Source of the DNA: Hydractinia symbiolongicarpus
Lineage: Eukaryota > Cnidaria > Hydrozoa > Anthoathecata > Hydractiniidae
Reading direction: 5' to 3'
DNA: 64,000 nt
Assembly: GCF_029227915.1 (NCBI RefSeq)
Contig: NC_079887.1
Span: forward strand, 16,055,650 to 16,119,649
The notes beneath the pieces were generated by a model. That model searched no databases. It had not been told where the DNA came from and saw nothing but the letters and a program-made list of their open reading frames with translations. Below are positions 22,601 through 34,600 of this stretch, in pieces (position 1 is the first letter of the stretch; every line of letters starts with the position of its first letter). The position numbers and the translations under genes are program-made.

Positions 22601-25600
22601 AAATAAACAACATAATAATTATCACGGATTGTCTGTAACAGCGATGTACGGAACGTTCTTTTCTAATGTTTATACAGTACAGTCCAGATGTAAGCGTACT
22701 TTAGGTTTATAACCTGATAGAATGGTTTTTTATTTGTTTGTTTGTTCAATTGCAGGAAGAGTTATTATTGGCTGAAATTAATGTTTACAAATTAAAAGAA
22801 AACAGCATTGTCCGATTTGGTACTGCCGGCATTAGCAGAAGTTCGACTTGTCAAATTAATTTTATTCATTATTATTTCGCCAATCGGAGACAAGGAACTT
22901 AAAAATAAGAAAGCTAGTTCAGACACTTGTTTCTCGTGTTTGGGGTTCACAAGTTTAAACGTCCCCACTTGTCTCCAGCATGAGAAAACAGAACACACAC
23001 ACATGAGTATAAAATGAATAGGGATTATTAAGTAAAAATACGCTGAATTTTTTTCTTAACATGATGCGGGTTATGCAAAGGTGCAGGCTAGTAAAACACA
23101 TTGATTGAAATTTTATGCGGGTTATACAAAGGTGCGGGCTATCTGATAGCATCTAGTTCATAAGTCCCTAAAAAAGCTGAGCTGTGGGTTATACGATGTG
23201 CGGGTTATATACCGGAAAATACGGTAAGTTTTCATCACTTCGTTGAAGTAAAACTGACTTTCAGTGGCATTTCAATTCTGTCAGATTAAGATTTATAAAA
23301 TTGCAAACCAGTACACAATGTAAAGGCTTAATGTAGTTTTGTCAGTGCACATACTTAAAATTCATGAACATAAAAGATTCAGCCATTTATGGGCCACATC
23401 CAAGACTATAAATTCAACCTGGAGTAAAATATAAATAGTTGCACGGAATTTCATTTTGCCTGAATTTTTCTTTGGTCCAATGTAAACACTGCCTGAGTCA
23501 AAAGGTAGCAAAACGCTATGTATATATTTGCTCATCAACATTTAAAAATTGTTATTAAATTCTATCTTGTATATATAATGGCTTAACATATTCCTAACAA
23601 CAAGTACTTCAAAGCAGTCTTATTAAACCTATCTATCTTTTATTCCCAGGGTATAAAAAAGCTTGCTGCTGGACCAGGAGGACAAGACCGTTATAGGTTA
23701 GTAACTGTTTTTTTCTCTAAGTCTAATCTTTGTAGGACACACAAACTAAAAAACAACATTTTGAACAAGAATTAAAAATAGTTCCAGGTCAATTTTTTTC
23801 ACTGCAACTAAAGCAAGCTAAACCTTTTGCAAACCTGGAAGATGTTAATCTGACCCTCAAAGTAAATTGCTAACGTCTTCAGAGAAGAATGTCTCAAAGG
23901 GCAAGAAAACCATGATTATTGTCTATATTTTTTTTGATAATGATGAATGAAGTTTCAATATATTAATTAAGTAATTAAGTAATATTAAGCCCATGCTAAA
24001 GAAAATAATTCAGAAATAAGTGTCTCAACTTTTTCTCTAGGAAGTGTGCAAAATATTAGAATTTTTTTGTTTGAAAACTTTTGCTATATTGAGAAACCAT
24101 GACTGATGTTTTAACAATTCTGAACTTTGTGAAGGCTTGTGCTTAAAACAATAAAGAAAAACAATAAAGAAAAATATGATTATAACTACTTAATTTTAAA
24201 AGTTAAATGTTAAACATATTTTTTATTATGAAACAAACTTTTAAAACATTTCAGCAATAACAAGTCACTTTTTAACTATTATTTTTATGTCTAATTATTT
24301 GAAGAATATCTAGCAGAGAATGGTAGTGTTTTGTCATGCTAGCTTTCTAATTTCATGGATTTAAGTCACAATTTTAAATACCAGAATTTGATGTTGCGGA
24401 ATTCAAGTTTTTGACTTAAAAAATTCTTCACTACTCTTTAATAACGCACAATACTTGCTTCTAAAAACAATAACAACAAAAAGACCATATAAATAGGAGA
24501 TCGTCAAAACGCTATCTGCATGTTTTTAGTTGTTGAAACTTTCATATTTTGACATTTTTATCATGGTATAGTGCTACAGACTAAAGGCCAGTTATTTACT
24601 GTATGTTTAGGCTTGTTTTATCAGATGGAGTTGATTTTTACACTTGTAAGTCGTCTTTTAACATAATTTTTAGTAGTAATAAGGTGTAGGTTTTTATATA
24701 ATGTATATTCTGTAATTTTTTTCTTTTAGCGGCCATGCTTGGCACACAGTTGAATGATATGGTTCATGATGATATGGTGGAAGTGAAAGCAGTCATACAA
24801 ATGAATCGCTATACGTGCAATGTTGTACAGAAGACCAGGTGAAGGCAATTTAGTTGTCTTACAGGTCAGACTAACAAGCATTCCCTGTGTGGTGTACAGG
24901 GAGAAATGAATTTTATTACTTTGTTTGATCATTTAGCTTGGTAAATGTTAATCATATGCTCAGAAATAATTTTTTTTGTAATTTTTATTTTGCCAACCTC
25001 CTGAACTCAAGTGATAATTAAAATGTGCTAATAAATAATATACTAGGCTGGTATTAACTTATGACAACAAACATCAAAATTAGTTGTTTTTGGCTCAAAG
25101 TATTGAATCTTTTCATAAATATTTTCTTCAAAAGCCTTCTAATTCCAGTTAAAACAAGGCAATTGCTAATTTGAAAGCTGACATGTTAAGAAAGTCAAAA
25201 AACATATCATCCCAAAAAATATTGAATTGGAAAGGCGGCATCAGTAATTATTATTGAACACTTGCTTTTTGCTAAACAAGAGTATACTTATTATTTTCAT
25301 TGTAAAACATCATCTTCTTAAAAACAGGGTATATAATTAGTACAAAGTTTCCAGATACATACAGAAAAGCATATTTTAAAGAATGTTATATCTTTAGAAA
25401 AATTATTGTGGTCTTGGAATTAACAGTTCTTCAGAAAGCTGCTGAAGTTGAGGGTAAGATAGGTGAACCTACCCAGTTGTCTGACTTGGTTGAAGAGCAG
25501 GCACAAATGAAAGCTGTCATTAAACAAGGTAAAACTAAAAAAAAAATTTTTCTGATTTTAGGCTGTTTGTGGATCATTGTAATTTGTGACATAATTGTGA

Positions 25601-28600
25601 AGATAATGTTTTCAACATTTACGTCCTTCTGTCATTTCTGTTAATTTTTGCTCATGTTTTTTGTTTGTAGAATCTGTGGATAACAATAACCAGCCTCCTA
25701 AACCATACAGCAACAGCTTCAAAAAAACTTCAAACAGTAATGATTGTTTTTATTTATTCAGATAAACTTTCGCAAGAGACTTCAGAGGTTTCCTACAGAG
25801 GATGAATTTTTTTTTCATTTTTACCCTATAGCCGTAAATAAGCAATACAGCAACTTCTTTTAGTGTTTTCACAGATGAAGTGACCCATGTTGCTGATAAC
25901 AGAAAAAGGAGACTATTGTTATAGGATCAATATTTTTGAGTACATGCGTTTAAAGCATTATTTTTTTAGTTTCTAGACATTATGTGACAATTCAAAGTTA
26001 AAAAAATAGCAGATAAACTTTTGCGAATTAACAATTTAGAAACTTTGTACTGAATAAACTTTCATGAATGGTCATTTTTTAAATTAAAAGTTTATTCAAT
26101 GTTACTCTTAATATTTATCTATTTATTTTAATGTTTATCTATTTATCTTAATGTTTATCTATTTATCTTAATGTTTATCTATTTATCTTAATGTTTATGT
26201 ATTTATCTTAATGTTTATCTATTTCCTAGGTATTGCATATACCAAGCAACCTCCCCCGAAGCAATCATTTTATGGAAGGTAGAAGTTTTAAATAATGTTT
26301 TTTTCTGTTTGGTTTTAAGCAACTCTGATGATTACTATGCATAAGATATAGTTAATAATTTACATAAAATATTTTTGTTTTGCCTAAAACTCAGTTGATA
26401 AAAGTTGTCTTGAAGCTTACCTCCTGCAAAAAAAAATTCACCTCATAAATGAACTTGGGAAATCTTAATTGTTTTTGGAGATAGAGGATATAAAAGTTTT
26501 GGTAATTTTACTAGTTTATGACATCATAGGTTAGACGGTAAGAAATAATTACTGGATAATCAGAAAAAATATTCATGTAAATGTATGTTCAAAATATCAA
26601 ACTGAATGGGCACAGACTTGTTTATTTCCATAACTCTCATGTTTTGATAAACCATTTAAAACTCAAATACACGATGCCAGGTTTTTCAAAAAAAAATTAA
26701 GATTCATAGACAACTTACTCGTTGAAAATGTTTTCAAGGTTTAGAAGGGGTGTTCTATAGCATGCATGTGCAGGGTGAAACAAACCCAAAATTCCAAACT
26801 CTATGAGAGATGCACATTTTTTGCTTTATACTATGCAATATTTTCCAACTTTGTGTTTTGTTTTATAAAAAAGCAATAGGACATGCAGTCTCACCTTTTT
26901 GAATCAGATAGGGTCAGCTTTTTGGTAAATGAAAACAGTTTATTTGTATATATTTATAAAAACAAGCAAGACAGACCTCAAAAGACAAGGCAAACAGTCA
27001 GTTTTTTTTCTGCACCTGCACATGTGTAGACATGCGAATAATTTAGTTTTTAAAAATCAGTTCATCACTAGGGTCACTGGAACTTAAAAGTTAATGCTTG
27101 GTAGTTTACTTTCTGTTGCATACAATTCGTGTTTGGGGTCTCAAGTTAAAACCCCACAAGTTTTACTATTTAGCAGGTCTAAAAATATTTCACTTGTGAA
27201 GTCTATTATTCAAAGCATATAAAATAACATATTTCGAACACTTGCAACTTAAAATTTTGCTGTGGTGAAAGTAAATTAATTTTAATCATTTTTTTTGGAA
27301 ATAATGTGCAATAATCTATATAATAATACGACAGTTCTGTCTGTCTGTGACTTTTGCAAAGTGGATTATATTCTTCACCATTTTCTTTGATAAAGTCTGT
27401 AAAACATCACCCATAAAATTGTTCTGTAATTTACCAAACTTTTAACGTTAAAATAATATTAACGTCAAAGAAAAGTATATTAAATTAATGAAGCCATTAC
27501 AGTGCACCTAAAACTTAGAGGCCAAATAACTTGGAAACGAGGTGGCGACGTCAATGATATTTCACGCGTAGGTAATTAGGGAGCACCTAGGACCAATTTG
27601 GGTAATTTTCCAAAACCTGGTTCCCCAATCCGTTTCGGAAACCTTTAAACCCTTAATCTCTGCAACCCTTTATCAAAAGTAAATGATCCTATACATTTTC
27701 TTGATCAGCCTTTCAAGATCTATACGATGGAAACATTAGATATATAAAATTCTGGAAAAAATTTGTGTGTTTTTGCAGGTCTTTGCTGACGGCAGCAAAA
27801 TTTTTAAACCCTTATATTTCGTTATACGTTCGTCGAAAACCCATAATCCTATACATTTTACTCATCAGGGTTTTAACCTCTACACATACAGGCAACCAAT
27901 AAACTAAACTTCGCTATTTTTTTTTGTATCTGCACTGCTGACTTTAGCAGAAAATCTAAAACAACCTATTTTTTTATTGTCCTTCTGCCTAAGTGGATTT
28001 TTCCACGGGCCTTATTGACTAGTCCATATAATAATACACCAGTTCCGTGTCTCTGTGACAGGCAAAGTTGGTGTTGTATTTTTTTTCTAAAGAAACAATT
28101 GCGGTAACATGTCACTTTTGCTAAACTTTTATTTTTATTCTGTCTTTTATGTGCTTTTTCAAATTGATTTAAAATTTTTGTTTTAAAAAAGTCACGGTTA
28201 GTTTATTTTATTTTTCTTATAAAAACCTTTGTGTAATGATGTAAACTTTATTACACAAAAGTCACGGGTAATTAATTTTTATTATTTCTTTAAGCATGTG
28301 TCCGTTGTCTACTGTTATATGAAAAACATTGGTTTTATTTATTCCCGCTTGAATGGAATTAACAACAAAATGTTTTGGAGAATAGAACAATGACTTTTAT
28401 GGTTAATTTCGCTTACTATTTCGCTGTTTTTTTATTCGGTATCTATTGTGGATTTTTCCACGGGACTAAATACTAGTTTATTTAATTAATAAAGATAATA
28501 TTTTCTATAGCATTTAAATTTCTGTAATTTAATTTTATTATTTATTTGTCCCCCAATTAGATGCAGAGTTTCAGCATCTAACTACAGTGTTTGCCTACAT

Positions 28601-31600
28601 GGGTTAAAAAAACTGATTGCAAGCAAAGCTGGAACATGTTTGTTTTTTCCTGTTTTAAAATTTTTAACTCGGGATTTTGAATCAGGAAATTAGATGTTAT
28701 TGCTGTTATGTTAAAGACATAGCAGCTAGCATTCATATGATTATAACATGCTACTTTGTTGATACAGTTTTAAATTTTTCATGTTGCTTAACAGGGTATT
28801 TGTCGGAACTTGAAAAAAATTAAAATCAGACTAAGTGACTGTAAAACTTGAATATCCATCATTCTCTGAAAACCTTGAAATAAGAACACTTTTGAAAACA
28901 TACGTGTTGTTGCTTTCTGCTAAGTTTTGCAGTACAAGTATTTAACTTTTCATAGCTTCAATACTGCCATTTTTTAATTTTTTTTCACTTTATTGAATAC
29001 CTACACCCCTTTCTTTCTTAGTAATACATCACAAACTACAACTAAAAATGTATTTCCCATCTCTTCGCTTACACCATACCAAAACAGGTTAGTACGCTCA
29101 ATTGTATCTAGCATGGAGTATGTAGTACCAGACTATGTAATACTAGAGTATGTAGTACCAGACTATGTGATACCAGAGTATGTAGTACCAGAGATAAAAC
29201 CCTCAGAGCCTGTAGTACCAGAGTGTGTAGTACCAGAATATGTAGTACCGGAGTATGCAGTACGAGAGCAGTACCAGGGTATGTAGTACCAGGGTATGTA
29301 GTACCAGAGTATGTAGTACCGGAGTATGTAGTACCAGGGTATGTAGTACCAGAGTATGTAGTACCGGACTATGTAGTAGCAGAGTATGTAGTACCAGAGT
29401 ATGTAGTGCCAGAGTATGTAGTACCAGAGTATGTAGTGCCAGAGTATGTAGTGCCAGAGTATGTAGTTAGGTTCTCATTTAATTGATGCATAAATTACTT
29501 TCTTAGGTGGACGATACAAGCTAGGGTAACAAATAAAGCAGCCATCAGGCATTACAGTAATGCTAAAGGACAAGGAAAGCTGTTTAGTTTCGATCTGGTT
29601 GACCAATCTGTAAGTAACGTTTTTTTTTATCTGTGTCTGGTATATAGAGGGTATCACAATCCTTATAAGTCTACAACCATCACCAATAAGAAGATAAACT
29701 GTAAAGTTATGTAATTTAAGGTAATATATTCACTATCCATGCGTTTTCCAAGAACTAAGCCATCCAATTTTTCAATAGGGTGAAATAAGAGCTACAGGCT
29801 TTAATGAGGTTGTGGACAAATACTATGACATGCTGGAACAAGGAAAGGTATACATCTGTTAGTTTTTTAAATAAGCTTTTTTAAGGGATTGGAAAAAGAC
29901 CAGTATGTTAATTTTGTTAGTATGGAAATTGTTTGTCAGCTTTGGAGAAACATAATTTCTCCTTACATCTGAAACCAGTAGTGTTATATTCTTCTTTTTT
30001 CGCAGGTGTACTATATTACAAAAGCCTCATTAAAGCCAGCAAATAAGCAATACAGTTCTTTGCGTAACGACTACGAAATGTCTCTGAATAATGATACTAT
30101 TATTGAACTGGTAAGTTTAACTCTAAAGGTTTATAACTCAAATTTTTTCATTACAATTATATTTTTATGTGCAAATAATATTGCTATTATCATACTTTTT
30201 TCAGAAAGATAGTGGTAAGAAAAGCACATGCTAATTGTTCTAGGCTGCTTTCAGTTTACATCAGTGAACTTCTCATAATGTCTAGCAGTTTGTGGGTGTT
30301 ATCGATAGCATGCCTAATTTTTTTGCACCTTGAAAAAGTCTATTTTCAGTTTTATTTGAAACTTTCTGGAGTATTTTAATTTTCAAAAAGAGCGCCGCTT
30401 TCCAAAATTATTTCGATTTCATTTTCGGTTCATTTCGTAGAAAATTTGTGAGCAAAAATTTTTAGGAATTTCATAAAAAAGCCGAAAATCTCATGGAGAC
30501 TTGCATTTGCAAATTTTTTTGCCTTAAATAAATATTAGTTTAAACCATGTGGATTAATCTTTTTAAAAGTGTAATACACCAATAATTCTGCATGATTTCT
30601 TTCAGTGTTTAGCTACGGTTGTAAACACAAAACGAATCTTATGGTTACTTTACAACTTGTTATGTATATGCCCTTATGTATCTGATTTCTTTTAGTGTGA
30701 GGAAGCCTGTGATCTACCACAGCTGCAATTTAACTTCAAACGCATAAAAGACATCGAACAAGTAAATAAGGATTCATTGATCGGTAGGTTGCTGGAATTT
30801 TTGCTTTAAGAAAAATGACTCCTGCGTATATTGAACGCTAAAATCAAATTAAATTGAAAAATCTTTTTTTTCTTAGATGTGATAGGCGTGGTAAAGTCAA
30901 CAACTGATGTTACTCAAATCACCACAAGAACAACAAACAAACAAGTAATAGAATATACGGATGTGTATTTTTGTTTCATTAACCAGACTGATATTATGAA
31001 ACACGTGAAAGTGTTTAGCTCCACTCAGCGACAAGCCAATAAATTTTGTCAGATTTTCTCCCCTTCTGTTGTCAGAAACCTAAATTAAATAGGATAATAT
31101 ATCAGGGTAGTTTGTTATCTATAGTTTTATCTTCGGAAGGCTTGTTTATCAGGGAAAAGTATGGAAATTCAGAAATGCCTCTTGACATAGTGTATCAAAT
31201 CAAGGTTTTTCACAATTCTTGACAATTTTGCTTCTACTTTTAGGTGTCAAAACGAGAGGTTACGCTTGTTGATCAATCTGGAGCTGCTATAAATGCAACC
31301 CTCTGGGGTGGAGAGGTATGGCAAAAATTAAAAATTTTCTGGATATTGTTTGTTTACATATTTATTAAATAACTGAGTACCACTCATTGCACAGGGTTAA
31401 ATTAATCTCCGCCTTCAGCGCGTTTTGGTTGACAAAAATCAAAATTTATACTTGAGTCAATATTTCTTAGTGTTTAAAATTTGTCACCTCTGAAAAATTA
31501 CATTTAGTTTTTTCAGAATTAAAAACCATGATTAGAAACAATGTTCCAAGGACAAAACTTTTTGTAGTATAAGTAAATTGTTCTATGTTTAGTGTCAATA

Positions 31601-34600
31601 TGAATCTAGAAGCTTTATTGTAGTGTTGAACGTTTTGTTACATTTAGGCGGAAAACTTTGAAGAATACGTCGGCAAAAACCCTGTGATAGCTATTAAAGG
31701 TGCTAAGGTGTCAGATTTCGGGGGCAGGTCATTATCCATCCTCGGCTCGAGTGTTTTCCACATCAATCCTGATGTACCAGAATCACATGAATTGAAGGGA
31801 TGGTATGTCACTGAATATTCTATTTTATATCAGAATTGCGTTGTGCCTTCAGTAGGTTGTTTAACAATCTGGAAGGCTGAAATTCTAAAGAATTATTAGC
31901 CTTGGGTAAATTAGTGCTAAAGTACTCAGAAAAAGAAGTTCGTTATTGTAAAGGCTCGTTTCCATTCAACTGCATTTTCCGCTATAGCTCAAAAAGCTCA
32001 CGAGTGTTCTTGTAAGTGCGTGCGCACTTTGGCTGATTTTGAGCACGCGCTAACAAAGAAGCATGTCAGCTCTTTGCGCTATGGCGGAAAATCGGAAAGA
32101 AGCCTTTATAAAGAAGTCTTTGTTGTTCTATTAAACAGTACCTTAGAATTTCGTTTACTTTTATAAAAATTAATAAATTTTGTGTCGGATATTGACTAGT
32201 ATTGATTAGTATTGCACAACTAAGTTTTGTTTATTTTGGAATAAGTTGTCCATCATACAGAATTTTGGGAGGGTTTTCAACTGCGAGATCTAAAAACTTT
32301 TCAATGCTACACGTCAAGTACTTACATCTCTATAGAATTAAAGTCATATTTTTTAGGTTTGACAACGGTGGAGCCAGTGAGCAAACTGCATCATTGTCTG
32401 GACAAAGAATGGACGGTATAACAATTTACTTGTGAAAGAAAATCTTCATAATATATTGCTTTGTAATGTTTTGAACTATTTGAATACTTCCTTTCTCATT
32501 TTGAATGTTTGGTTATGTTATTTTGTTTCCTTTTACACTCACCTTGATGTTACCCACGTTTATTTCTTCTGTTTGTTTACTTACGAACCTCTAAAGATAG
32601 CAAAAATTCTAAAAAAAAAATACCTCAAAATAGAGAGAGAGAAAACTTAAAAAACTTGAAATCTTGTTGAATCATAGGGCTGGGCAGGGGAATGACCTAT
32701 TTCTTATCTAAATTGAGAATTTACCGGCTAGTTTAGATTGAAAAGAGACTGTTTCAATTGGAGTTATAACACTTTAGACATCTGTAAATTTTAGGACGGA
32801 GGCGGGTTATTTAGTTTCTATAAAAATTGTAGTTCTTATCGGAATCACTTTTTTCGTTAGGAATGTCTGGTGGAGTGTATAAGACGATAGCTCAAATCAA
32901 AGATGAAAACCTCGGCATGGGTGAAAAGGTAACTTAACCACGCTCCCTTCTTTTTAACGCGTATAACAAAAGAATTTTGGAACCTTCATTTTAAGCGATA
33001 GGTCAAAAATCGAAAAATGCGTGCTAAAATGTGAAAATAAATATCGTCGATTATAAAATCACAAGCACTCGATCATACGCTCTACGGAAGCGTGTTGACT
33101 ACAAGTCAGTTTGAAGTACCTTGAGGATTTAACTCCCTCTTTTCTCTCTGGTGTCGAATTGACGTGGAGCGTAGCATTCTAGATTTGTGAATCACACATC
33201 TATATTGCTTTGTTATTCACACAAATTGCAACCTTTTTGTTTTATAGGCTGATTATTTCAATTTGCGTGCTTATTGTGTTTTCTCCAAGAAAGAAAACTG
33301 CATGTATCAGGTATTATTATTTTTTGTATTTTTTAAGTTATCGAACTTAAAAGTTGTCACTTAAACTAAGATGTTCTTTTAATTTTGTCAATATATAGCG
33401 CACTAAATCTAATGACAGCGTATCAATTTTACCCAGTGGCAATATGAACGTATTAACACGTGTATTCATTTTCACGCAAGTTTAAATTTACCCACTAATA
33501 AAAAATTATTAAAAAACCTTCCGGCGATTAGTATTATTATCTGGAAAAAAGCATATTTCGCGAATGTTGAAAATTAATACGAATAAGGTAGTATTTTCTT
33601 TGGTAACCCCTGCCTTAAACAAAGTGTACTTGCAGTTGGTCAAGAGGTTAGTTGTGTCCTCGCTAATCCTACATGTTATGTTGTGCTCATTTTTATAGGC
33701 GTGTCCCAGTGCAGAGTGTAACAAAAAGGTGACAGAAGATAATGGTCAGTACAGATGTGAAAAGTGTGATCGAACGTATCCTGATTTTAAATATCGAATG
33801 ATTTTATCGGTATGTCTGAGCCATTGTTCAAAATGCTGTAGTAGCGAGCCTTAACGATTGCTTTATGATTTAACGATGAATAGCAATTTGTTGTTTCCGA
33901 TTCTACAACTAAAGCGCACCCTGTTTTTTAGCCAGTGTGTCCTATCCTTACACGCACACTTAAAACCAGTAAAATTTAATTTTTGCCTACCCCTAGCTTC
34001 TTTTTAGTACATTAAGTTTAAGCCAAAATTGAGGTTTCATGTTTGTATAAAATTGATTTTTTGCAAAAAAGAAAAACGCGAACCATTTATTTTCTGAACT
34101 ATTGTTGAGATTTAAGAGATTTTTATTATTTAGTCGAATATATCTGATTTTACTGGAAATCAGTGGATCACATCTTTCCAAGAAAGTGCTGAAGTTATCT
34201 TAGGTGTGACGGCTGAACAGCTTGGTAACTACAAAGACAGCGAAGTATGGCTGCTTTTTCGTTTGTCCTCCGTCTTAAATGTTTAATATCTTGTATTTTG
34301 TTATATTGTTATTCCTTTAAGTGCAGAATCTTTTGCGGATGAAACACTTTTATGAAATGAGTCGTATAGCTTTTCTCCTTAATTTCTCCTTATTTCTTAA
34401 TTTTTCTGATCGTAACTTTTTTGGAAATGTGTTCATGGATTTTTCATCACCAGTAAAATGAGACATATTTCTCTGTTACCTGAAATCCTATTTTTTCTAT
34501 CTTTCAGGGCTATCTTTTCTATCTTTGTATAATATGTATATTTTTCTTATCATAGAACGTAGTATGTAACATTAAAGATAGAGAACTAAAATTGGTTTTC

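Noticed and set aside
28993-29486. Plus-strand ORFs with [10 protein letters not shown] or [10 protein letters not shown] repeats
   Set aside because: They are the intron-9 minisatellite read through. The exon 9 to exon 10 splice is clear and in phase.
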